A stretch of 10,669 nucleotides of DNA from Neonectria sp. B-13. Taxonomy: Eukaryota > Ascomycota > Sordariomycetes > Hypocreales > Nectriaceae. The translations under genes were made by a program, and so were the position numbers. Where the stretch lies: contig NOKP01000104.1 of assembly GCA_002682825.1 (NCBI GenBank), positions 12,479-23,147 of the forward strand, read 5' to 3'. The notes under the pieces are model-generated. The model worked only from the letters and a program-made list of their open reading frames with translations, had not been told where the DNA came from and searched no databases. Of this stretch, positions 1 through 6,827 are shown piece after piece (the stretch's first letter is position 1; each line of letters opens with the position of its first letter).

Positions 1-689
1 CGAGAGTCTTCGACCATTCGAACCAACGATATAATGCACTGACTCACTGCCTGAGCATCGTCGTCATCGGGGGTGACCGTTATGCGGTCGACGTCGGGTT
101 CGGAGGGAACGTGGCTACAGTCCCGCTGCGTTTAGGGACCGATGAGGTCCAGCCATTGGCCCACCCCTTGCAAGCACGAATTCGAGTCGACACCATCTCT
201 AAGGAATTCTCGCCGCACACGAAATACTGGATATACGAGTACCGACGTAGCGATCAGGCGGACTGGTCCATCCAGTATTGCTTTCTCGACCTGGAGTTAT
301 TGCCCGAGGACTTGGCGGTGCTAAATCTGGGACCCTCGACCAGTCGGACGAGCTTCTTCACCCAGAAAGTACTATGCGTTAAACTCACTGGGGAAAACGA
401 GTTCCAGGACAAATTCGCAATGGAGAACGGTGCTCAAAGGCAGCATAAGAAAAACGGTGTTGGATGTGTCGAAGGCGATGTGATTGACGGAGTCTTCATT
501 CTAGATGGTGCGGTGTTGAAGTGGCGCAAGCGGGGCGTCAAGCAGTGGGAGGTCATCTTGAAAACCGAGGAGGAACGGACACGGGCTCTGGAGGATATCT
601 TTGGCATTTGTCTCTCCGCGGAGGAGAAAGAATCCATACTGGGAACTGCCTCTGCCCTGATAGAACACCCTGGTAGGTTCAGAAAATAG
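1..689 (+). CDS. Arylamine N-acetyltransferase, 5'-partial (C-terminal two thirds)
   Basis: The frame is open from base 3 to the TAG at 687-689 (228 residues), and the gene starts left of the window. Family enzymes use a Cys-His-Asp triad to move an acyl group from acyl-CoA to aromatic amines in the cytosol. Visible here are the triad His (codon 45-47, in T-H-C-L-S-I-V-V) and the triad Asp (codon 90-92, in Y-A-V-D-V-G-F-G-G-N), with the spacing and the VDVGFGG signature of fungal members; the catalytic Cys lies upstream and is not seen. The C-terminus (E-E-E-R-T-R-A-L-E-D-I-F-G-I, then an acidic helix) also fits fungal members. Some Fusarium homologues use malonyl-CoA to detoxify plant benzoxazolinones; whether this one does is unknown. 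No frameshift or stop is seen. A GTG at 111 is not a plausible start because the conserved Asp lies before it. Confidence 0.86.
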   Translation, partial: RVFDHSNQRYNALTHCLSIVVIGGDRYAVDVGFGGNVATVPLRLGTDEVQPLAHPLQARIRVDTISKEFSPHTKYWIYEYRRSDQADWSIQYCFLDLELLPEDLAVLNLGPSTSRTSFFTQKVLCVKLTGENEFQDKFAMENGAQRQHKKNGVGCVEGDVIDGVFILDGAVLKWRKRGVKQWEVILKTEEERTRALEDIFGICLSAEEKESILGTASALIEHPGRFRK

Positions 690-910
690 AAGTACAGCCG
701 GCAGAGCCATGTGGACGAGAGCGATATAGACAGGTTATGCGACTCGAGACACAAATAACATGACTGAAGACGCGATGGAAAAAGTAGAAGTAAGACCAAG
801 GCATCCGAAGGCGCCCCAGAAAATCAGCCTATACTGACAACTCAATAGAATCCAAACGCACCAGTATCCAGGCACTATCAAATGTTGACCTCAGAACCTG
901 GCTGTAAGTG
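690..910. other. Intergenic stretch, 3' flank of the acetyltransferase
   Basis: No coding frame with recognisable content on either strand. It probably holds the acetyltransferase 3' UTR. Its right side meets the hexamer repeat that may be the 3' tail of the LINE fragment on the minus strand. I see no clear polyadenylation signal. Confidence 0.5.
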
Positions 911-928
911 AGGTTCAGGTTCAGGTTC
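911..928. repeat. (AGGTTC)x3 hexamer repeat, possible LINE 3' tail
   Basis: Three perfect tandem AGGTTC copies; on the element's sense strand they read GAACCT. They sit at the far 3' side of the LINE fragment, where a short simple-repeat tail could replace poly(A). An inverted GAACCT lies just outside at about 893-898. The link to the LINE is inference. Confidence 0.45.
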
Positions 929-1245
929 AATTCCTACTCGGTTTTAGCCGCCCTTTCACAGCAGCCATGCCCGGTAAGCGGGGTCTGGCTGACAAAGCCG
1001 AAGCGCCCCGAATATTTATCCGTGGCACCCCACTTCGCCAACGCCATCTGGCGCTTGGCCAGCTGCCCCCAAACTTCCCGCTTTTTACTCCCAAACCTCT
1101 TCTCTACATCGGCCAGCTAGCCTCTATAGATAGCGGTTCGAGATGCTAATGTACACATCGTTTTGGGCTCCAATGAGGCGAACTATATGCCTCGTGTATG
1201 GGTCCTCCTACCTACAGTCTCCCCCCAGTGTTCGGCTTGGTCTGA

Positions 1246-2400
1246 TTATGAACTGATCCTGAACTGCCCAAGGATCTGGGTTTGCTCCATGAACTTGACG
1301 ACCTTTGCTGCTACTCTGCGCTCGCTCAATAATGCCCGGAGGCTTCGATGCCCTGGGAATTGGCCCAATCCCTTGTTTCGAAGTGCGGTGTGCTTCCTGC
1401 ATTGAAGCAGGATGTTGGCTACTGTTTGCCGTCCTTCGCCGCAGTCGCATTTAGGGTCCGTGATCCCTGGCACTCTTCGTTTGAAGAGAAAGTCGTTCAT
1501 CCCAATCTTCTCCGTCCGGAGCTGGATGTAGATTGCGCTATGCCTCTTGCTGAAGTGCTTGTGTGGCTGTAGTACTTTTGGTGTTGGCTCCGGTGTGTGC
1601 CTGAAGGTTATCCGGCCCCTGGTTTCCTGTCGCCACTGCGTTTTCCATCTGTCGTTGACAACTCTGCGCGACCACATTTTCAATGTGGACTTCAATGAAT
1701 ACAATACCGGGGGTTGCTGCGCCCTTGGCCCTGGTGGTCCTCTCTGTCTCCATCCCGTGGCTTCTTTAGCCACACGATCGGCCGCTTCGTTGCCGTATAT
1801 CCCCTTGTGGGCTGGGATCCATCGGATCTCGACGGTCAAGCCTTGCGTTCGTAGTTCCTGTATTCGCTGCGTTATGTCTTGGAGAAGGTATGACCCCGAT
1901 TTGCCCCTGGGCCTTGCCACCGACCTGATAGCTGCTTGGTTGTCTGTGTAGATCAAGATTTTCTTTCTGATATTGCCTTGGCTTCTGTCTTCCTGGGCGA
2001 TCTGGAGAACCAGGGAGATCCCTTGGAGTTCGCCGGCGTACACTGTCGATACGGTCTCGCCGCCCATATAGGCGCTCCTGCTTTGGCTGGTCGTCGTGCA
2101 CTGCAGCAGCGCCCACGTGTCCGTTGATGTCACTTCCATCGGTGTATATGTGTATAGCGTTTGACTCATTGCTGATGCCGTACTGGTGTCTCGCTCGCGC
2201 TTTCTCGACGCTCTCTTTGATGAACGTTTTGGGGCCTATTTACTATGGTGGGACAAGGTGTGGGGTGATTACTTCCATTTTCTGCATCTCGAACCCTTGT
2301 TCGTCCTGTATGGCTTTCTGTACTGCTCTGCGTGGGCTCATTTTGTCTTTCCTCCTCCCAGACCATCTGCGCTATGCTGGGATTCTTGTCCCCAGGGACA
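1246..2400 (-). pseudogene. LINE ORF2 remnant: RNase H plus CxC...C C-terminal domain, broken
   Basis: Read on the minus strand, RNase H landmarks appear in order: Y-T-D-G-S (Asp codon 2140-2138), A-G-E-L-Q-G-I (Glu), I-Y-T-D-N-Q-A-A (Asp), and I-P-A-H-K-G with N-E-A-A-D-R (last Asp). Then comes C-D-C-G-E-G-R-Q-T-V-A-N-I-L-L-Q-C, the knuckle at the C-terminus of fungal Tad1-like LINEs, with Asn where a His is usual, and finally L-G-Q-F-R and a TAA at 1248-1246. The copy is dead. In-frame stops lie at 2374-2372 (TAG) and at 2245-2243 and 2242-2240 (TAG TAA). A net +1 or -2 indel at about 2066-2072, in a short TATAT run, moves the frame between the first Asp and the Glu. The reverse transcriptase and ORF1 are missing. 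Confidence 0.88.
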
Positions 2401-2601
2401 GACATCTATCGAATCTATCGAATCGAATACCGGGCCTTGCCATTCGATTCGATGGCTTGGCATTCGATTCGGGTGTAGCCATATATGATTCGACGCGAAT
2501 CTAGTACGTCTCCTATAGATTCGATATCGAATCAAGCACCTGTCATTCGATTCGATGCCAAGATTCGATCGATTTCGATTCGAATTCGATCGAATAGATG
2601 A
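2401..2601. repeat. TCGA-dense repeat block with inverted-like ends
   Basis: About 17 TCGA tetramers in 200 bp, mostly inside ATTCGATTCGA or TATCGAATC units in both orientations. The two edges resemble each other inverted: CATCTATCGAATC on the left, and on the other strand of the right edge CATCTATTCGATCG. An inner pair, GGCTTGGCATTCGATTCG and the complement of CGATGCCAAGATTCG, is also inverted. No coding content. It lies exactly between the LINE fragment and the DNA upstream of the hAT element. It could be a decayed foldback or MITE-type element, a hairpin-prone satellite remnant, or a cluster of binding sites; none is shown. Confidence 0.7.
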
Positions 2602-2800
2602 CTAATCCCCGTGAAGGTAGAGAACGTTAGAGGAAATGGTGACTTGACAATAAGAGGACCGTCTGACATGGGGTGATCCAAATCTGGTTTGTGTAAGGGC
2701 AATGGGCAACACGAGGAAGCACATGAAGGGAGTATGTAACATAGCGGTAGGGCCCTATAGGAAATGTCCCTCCGGGCGGAATAAACATCATCATTATAAT
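2602..2800. other. Unassigned spacer left of the hAT element
   Basis: About 200 bp with no recognisable gene, repeat or RNA. Minus-strand open frames here resemble no LINE or other protein I know. The last 8 bases (ATTATAAT, 2793-2800) abut the hAT terminus and fit the nTnnnnAn pattern of hAT target sites. Confidence 0.5.
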
Positions 2801-2824
2801 CAGCGCTCCGAACAAAACAAAACA
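2801..2824 (+). repeat. hAT left terminal inverted repeat
   Basis: Starts CAGCGCTCCGAACAAAACAA and matches the inverted right end over 24 bp with one mismatch at position 17 (A here, G on the right). AGCGCT inside it is itself palindromic. Confidence 0.95.
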
Positions 2825-2834
2825 CTACCAAATC

Positions 2835-2853
2835 AAATCAATATAAATCAATA
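2835..2853 (+). repeat. Left subterminal AAATCAATA repeats (two copies)
   Basis: AAATCAATA at 2835-2843 and 2845-2853. The same 9-mer occurs twice near the right end in the same, not inverted, orientation. Short subterminal repeats are known transposase-binding sites in hAT elements; that role here is inferred. Confidence 0.7.
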
Positions 2854-3037
2854 CAAAACAAAGCAAAATTGAAGCTATTCAAAACAATACTAGCCTACCG
2901 TTTTGTATTGGTAATTTTGGTATATTTTGGTAAAATCCCCCCTGTCAGTCGGCCATAGGGTAAGTGCTTCCCAAGGCCCAATAGTCCACTTTTCCAGTCA
3001 AATTTTTGCACATGGGCCCATTGCCAACATCGTCAAG

Positions 3038-5605
3038 ATGGCCAACCCCAACGATCCATTTTTCGACGATTCCTCGTCGGTATCGAGCCTGACGCCTAGC
3101 CAGTCAGCCAGTCAGTCTTCCGGGGCTCTTACAAACATTCCGCACGCCGGTGGTGGCGCCTTTTCAGTTCTTCGCCGAGCTCGCAGCGTAAAGAACCAAC
3201 TTGATGATGTCGACGAAGCAAACCTCCCAAGTGCAGTATGCGATATGCCGAAGATCCTAATTAACAGCAAGCCCTATATTCGGTCGGAGTGGGTGAATAA
3301 AAAACGGAAGAAAAGATCCCCGATCGAACCGTACGGCTCACGCTTCGTCAAGCTCGATCGCGAGCACCGAAACTGTGGCGAATACTGGCTCTGTGATCTC
3401 TGTGATGAGCATGGTATAACACCGATTTTTTCCCTGCCTAGAGGTACGACTTCTGGACCGCTGGACCACTTGCGGCAGCATCACAGACTTCTTCGCTCTC
3501 GTACCCCTTCCGTAGAGGGAAGCGATTCGACTGATTCTGAAGCGAATCTGCGCCCACAGAAGAGTCAGAGGACTCTACAGGAGAGCCTGCGGAAGGCTGT
3601 TGTGAGTAAATCGACGGGGCAGACTTTCCGAGATACACTGTTAGGCTGGATATCGAAGGCGAATATTCCCTTCTCTGGAATCGAACACCCGCTTTTTCGC
3701 CAGCTTCTCTGCTTGTTAAATAAGGATCTTGTTCAGGAGCTTCTGCCTCTGTGCGGAGATACTGTCAAATCGTGGCTCAACGCCGAGGTCGAATCACAGA
3801 AAGGGGTCCTGAAAACAGAGCTCGCCGCCTCCCCTTACAAGCAGCATCTCTCCTTCGATCTCTGGACCTCCCCGAATCAATACGCGCTCCTCGGTATCGC
3901 CGTTCACTTCGTCAGCGCCTCGCAACAGCTTCAATCTCGCTTCCTAGCCCTCAAACGCGTACTCGGCAGTCACGGTGGTGAGAATCTCGGTCCAGTTTTA
4001 CAGAGCGTAATCGAAGATTTCGCGATCTCCGAGACTCTCGGCTACTTGACTGCTGATAACGCAGACTCGTGCGACGGCGCAGTTACGGAGCTCTTTTGCG
4101 GTCTTTCAGGTGCAGAATCTGCCACTGACGAAATCGCAGAGCTTAGCGCTCAACGGAGGATTCGCTGCGTTAATCACCAAATAAACCTCGTCGCAACCGG
4201 ATTCCTCGGAGGCTCGAAGAAGGAGGCGCTCAAGAAGCTTGATCCTCACTCAGAGGAGTATAAATATTTGCTAGAAGAGATCAAATTCCTTGAAGACTGG
4301 CGTCAATCGTCAGCAATTCAAAGGTTACACAACCTGATGAGCTGGATCAGAAGATCTCCGCAGCGGAGAGAGCGGTTTCTCGACCTTACCTACGGAAAGC
4401 TTACGGAGGAGGAGCTCCTTGAATTCGGCCAGGTCCTCTGGAACCTTCGCGACCTTGGCGGGTTGATGGTAAAGCAGGATAACGATACGAGATGGAACTC
4501 TTTCCTCGCCTCTGCAGAGAGAGCGATGAAGTTAAAAGATCCGATCGAGGTTTTCCAGAGGAGGGCGCTTCAAGAGAGGGACGCCAAACGCCGCCTCCCT
4601 GCGGAATACGTATTGCATGACGACGACTGGTCTTTCCTCGCGATCGCGATTGAAATACTCACGCCTTGTCAACGGCTCACGAAGCTATTCGAAAGCAGGG
4701 CGCCTCATTTCGCGGAAGTAGCGGCTTCGTTATACTATCTCCTCGACCACTTCCACGAGAAGAAAAAGGTCTACGCCGACGGGCTCGTCAATCAAGAAAT
4801 AACCGGCCCTGAATATGCCGGCCGCTCCATATTCATCGGTCACGAAGTTCCGGCTCTGCGACCGACCACGCCGCTGGAATCTCAATCGCAGCGACCGCAG
4901 CGCGAAAGACGACTCCCGGAGCGATACGGAGGTTCCGCCATGAAGTTACCTGGCACGATCCGAGCCACTATTATGTGCGAATCTGGCGAATCTGGCAAAT
5001 CCGGCGATTCCGAAGATCCTACTTTCTCTGACGATAAGAACCTTCACGCTTTGCGTGCCAGTCTTTCAGTAGCGATCTTTAAAATTGAGAAATACATTGC
5101 TACTCTCGACCACTCGCCTGCCTACTGGGCAGCGATGATCCTACACCCTGGCCTCAAGAAGCGATGGATTGAGAAGAACCTTGATGAAGAACATGCTCAA
5201 CACGTGTTTTCCACCTTCACGAAGTTCTTCGACGACGAATACAACAAGCTTGACCTTCGAGATAACCAGCCGGTTGATCAGGCCCAGCCATGTTACCTCA
5301 TCGATGACGACTTCTACGATAAGCCTGAGGACTTAACACAGAAGGATGAGCTTACTTCCTACTTTTCGGGGCCGTTGTTACCTGTGAAGGACCCGTTAGA
5401 GTGGTGGCGGCATCACCAGGATTCGTTGCCACGGCTAGCAAAAATGGCCTTCGATATACTGTCAATTCCGGTCACTTCATGTGAGTGCGAGAGAACGTTC
5501 AGCCATTGCAAATTGGCGGTATCAACTCAGAGGCACAGTCTGAAAGATTTGACAATCGAGAAGCTCATATGCCTCAAGTTTTGGCTGGGAAATGGGGCAA
5601 TTTGA
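3038..5605 (+). CDS. hAT-family transposase (855 aa, BED finger, DDE core, hAT dimerisation domain)
   Basis: Nuclear enzyme that cuts and pastes the surrounding element. The ATG at 3038 is chosen because the frame's upstream extension has only a TTG at 2927, and the context is good (A at -3, G at +4). A Ser-rich N-terminus (about 9-30) is followed by a BED-type zinc finger (C119, C122, H144, H148/H149) for DNA binding. The RNase-H-like core has D274 (F-D-L-W-T-S), D340 (T-A-D-N-A-D-S-C-D-G), the conserved R-W at 485-486 (D-T-R-W-N-S) and, after the helical insertion domain, E818 (C-E-C-E-R-T-F-S). The dimerisation domain covers about 785-851. Length and order are normal for fungal hAT transposases. 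There is no internal stop and no need for an intron. Residues 648-659 are a small in-frame repeat (ESG ESG KSG DSE). I cannot assign it to a named element. Confidence 0.95.
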   Translation: MANPNDPFFDDSSSVSSLTPSQSASQSSGALTNIPHAGGGAFSVLRRARSVKNQLDDVDEANLPSAVCDMPKILINSKPYIRSEWVNKKRKKRSPIEPYGSRFVKLDREHRNCGEYWLCDLCDEHGITPIFSLPRGTTSGPLDHLRQHHRLLRSRTPSVEGSDSTDSEANLRPQKSQRTLQESLRKAVVSKSTGQTFRDTLLGWISKANIPFSGIEHPLFRQLLCLLNKDLVQELLPLCGDTVKSWLNAEVESQKGVLKTELAASPYKQHLSFDLWTSPNQYALLGIAVHFVSASQQLQSRFLALKRVLGSHGGENLGPVLQSVIEDFAISETLGYLTADNADSCDGAVTELFCGLSGAESATDEIAELSAQRRIRCVNHQINLVATGFLGGSKKEALKKLDPHSEEYKYLLEEIKFLEDWRQSSAIQRLHNLMSWIRRSPQRRERFLDLTYGKLTEEELLEFGQVLWNLRDLGGLMVKQDNDTRWNSFLASAERAMKLKDPIEVFQRRALQERDAKRRLPAEYVLHDDDWSFLAIAIEILTPCQRLTKLFESRAPHFAEVAASLYYLLDHFHEKKKVYADGLVNQEITGPEYAGRSIFIGHEVPALRPTTPLESQSQRPQRERRLPERYGGSAMKLPGTIRATIMCESGESGKSGDSEDPTFSDDKNLHALRASLSVAIFKIEKYIATLDHSPAYWAAMILHPGLKKRWIEKNLDEEHAQHVFSTFTKFFDDEYNKLDLRDNQPVDQAQPCYLIDDDFYDKPEDLTQKDELTSYFSGPLLPVKDPLEWWRHHQDSLPRLAKMAFDILSIPVTSCECERTFSHCKLAVSTQRHSLKDLTIEKLICLKFWLGNGAI
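4979..5014 (+). repeat. In-frame 9-bp minisatellite inside the transposase gene
   Basis: Two perfect GAATCTGGC units followed by two degraded ones (AAATCCGGC, GATTCCGAA), encoding E-S-G, E-S-G, K-S-G, D-S-E in the acidic, probably disordered part of the insertion domain. Copies of this transposon may differ in length here. Confidence 0.75.
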
Positions 5606-5692
5606 AGCACGTATGTTGCTTACAGATCCAATGATTGTTGGCTGTCTCCCGACTTACTAAGCCTTTGATAGCATTTTGGTAATATTCAATAC

Positions 5693-5712
5693 AAATCAAT
5701 ACCAAATCAATA
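5693..5712 (+). repeat. Right subterminal AAATCAATA repeats (two copies)
   Basis: AAATCAATA at 5693-5701 and 5704-5712, in the same orientation as the left pair. Between here and the terminus lie CAAAACA and TTTTGTTTTG runs that can pair with the left leader. Confidence 0.7.
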
Positions 5713-5761
5713 TCAGCCTGTATTATTTCAAAACAAAACAAAATAGTGGTCAATTTTGTTT

Positions 5762-5785
5762 TGTTTTGCTTTGTTCGGAGCGCTG
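5762..5785 (-). repeat. hAT right terminal inverted repeat
   Basis: Ends GTTCGGAGCGCTG on the plus strand, the inverse of the left terminus. The next 8 bases (GTCATTTC) neither match the left flank nor fit the nTnnnnAn target pattern well. Confidence 0.95.
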
Positions 5786-6597
5786 GTCATTTCCCAGCTG
5801 TAGGACATAGATTAACTACCGACACATTCGTAGCATCCTGGCAATGCCGCACTCGCTGAAAGGACAAGGCAGAACGGCACGTCGGGCTGCACTAATGTTT
5901 TACCATGATATGATCCCCGCGGTTCCGTCCGTGTACCCCGCAAATGTCTCGACCTGAACCATACAACCGGACTGACAGTTCCGTGGACCGAAATCGTTCT
6001 AGACGCGTGACGGACCGACAGTCTTAATAGGGATTGGTATTGATAAATCCTAGCTCTTTTAGTGCCTAGGCACGGTTTGTTTGAAAATCATCTATGTATT
6101 ATGCGCACGCCGGAATAATTAGTAAGGATGCTTCTTCAAGCCATAGGTGCCACTTGATGTGTGTGAACATTGTTACTTTATGAAGGGACCAGATGACCCT
6201 CCTGCACCCCTTTATAAGTGTGTGACTACCATCTAAGGTATCTCGGAGCCGAGATTTCACATTCAAAAAAGGGATAGTTCAAAATGCTTTTGGGGGTGGC
6301 TCTAGTTCCTTGCTGACACCCTTGTCCAGGTCCTTAATATATCGACTTTAAGACTAGGGGTCGGCGGAGAAACTTGACCCTTGACAATGTTGCTACTCGC
6401 TACCAAGCAATATTAACTATGTTACATTCGGCCTCGTGTTACCGGTAGTCATTGAGCGGAGCTCGTCGTCCCGCTCTGGAAACAACACCAGAATGCTAGT
6501 CTAACATATGATTGACGGGACGATGTTACTCTAGAATAGTACGTTGGTTTTTGCTAATTATCCCGGCGCTAAAGTAGTTAACTTACATCGTTTCAGA
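5786..6597. other. Intergenic region between the hAT element and the GH43 gene
   Basis: About 800 bp without a supported gene. It holds a 16-bp palindrome (6240-6255) and a TATA-like TTTATAAG (6211-6218) followed 66 bp later by an ATG (6284) with a ten-codon frame that looks like a broken secretory leader. Both are reported separately. The right part is upstream promoter of the glycosidase gene. I see no further transposon ends. Confidence 0.5.
6240..6255. repeat. Perfect inverted repeat, ATCTCGG-AG-CCGAGAT
   Basis: Seven-base arms around a two-base centre. With so short a loop it is better read as a palindromic protein-binding site than as a terminator. No partner is known. Confidence 0.5.
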
Positions 6598-6648
6598 GGC
6601 TAAGCGTTCCATTGTCGAAGCTCCTCCAATTACCGGAGGCGCTCCAAT
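6598..6648 (+). promoter_or_regulatory. Candidate XlnR/Xyr1 site and two CCAAT boxes upstream of GH43
   Basis: GGCTAA at 6598-6603 fits the GGCTAR core bound by the xylanolytic activator XlnR/Xyr1, about 225 bp before the ATG. CCAAT boxes follow at 6626-6630 and 6644-6648, and CCTCC...GGAGG around the first forms an inverted repeat that includes a CreA-type CCGGAG (6633-6638). A TATA-like AGATAAATA lies at 6741-6749. The motifs are seen; their use is inference, and six-base sites occur by chance. Confidence 0.4.
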
Positions 6649-6827
6649 AACGTTAAATACGATGTCTCAAGATCAGGTGACCAACCCAAAGAAACATACC
6701 CAATACCCTGAGCGCAAGTATAGAGATGTCTGACTATTGTAGATAAATAGCTGTAAATTGGGAACATTTACTTTTTCTGTTTAGTCTTGTCTAAAATCGC
6801 TCCTTCTGAAATCCCCAATTCTTAACA

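Larger units (their letters stand above)
911..2400 (-). mobile_element. 5'-truncated Tad1-like non-LTR retrotransposon (LINE) fragment
   Basis: A minus-strand element whose only coding content is the 3' part of a LINE ORF2: the linker after the reverse transcriptase, an RNase H domain, and a Cys-rich C-terminus. 5' truncation is typical of LINE copies because target-primed reverse transcription often stops early. The right (5') edge is placed near 2400, where LINE-like reading gives way to TCGA-rich repeats. The left (3') edge is uncertain: 911-1245 has no coding content and looks like a 3' UTR with small stem-loops, ending in three AGGTTC hexamers that could be the tail. I could not find a target-site duplication. 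Confidence 0.8.
2801..5785 (+). mobile_element. Complete hAT-superfamily DNA transposon, 2985 bp
   Basis: Bounded by 24-bp terminal inverted repeats that differ at one position and begin CAGCGCTCCGAAC; a CAG start is usual for hAT ends. It encodes one uninterrupted transposase in sense orientation (3038-5605) with about 240 bp of leader and 180 bp of trailer. Both subterminal regions are A/T-rich with repeated AAATCAATA and CAAAACA units, likely transposase-binding sequence. With both termini and the full reading frame present it could be autonomous. hAT insertions normally duplicate 8 bp, but the flanks differ: ATTATAAT on the left, GTCATTTC on the right. Confidence 0.95.

Noticed and set aside
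111..689. Complete 192-residue ORF starting with GTG at 111
   Set aside because: The frame is open to the window's left edge and the conserved catalytic His and Asp precede 111, so this is the 3' part of a longer gene.
895..940. tRNA or SINE promoter: GGTTCAATTCC at 924-934 matches a B box
   Set aside because: The A-box-like TGGCTGTAAGTG is only about 25 bp upstream, the T-arm stem pairs over three bases only, and no acceptor stem can be formed. The match comes from the AGGTTC repeat.
908..1149. Two overlapping short plus-strand ORFs
   Set aside because: They lie in the 3' non-coding part of the minus-strand LINE fragment and have no family-like content.
1547..2504. Plus-strand ORFs of 60-134 codons over the LINE
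   Set aside because: They are antisense shadows of the RNase H coding frame.
2532..2831. Minus-strand 99-residue ORF running into the hAT left end
   Set aside because: It crosses the TCGA-rich block and the transposon terminus, has no recognisable motifs, and does not continue the LINE protein.
2927..3037. N-terminal extension of the transposase from a TTG at 2927
   Set aside because: TTG is not a credible start here. The ATG at 3038 has good context and the extra 37 residues resemble nothing in hAT transposases.
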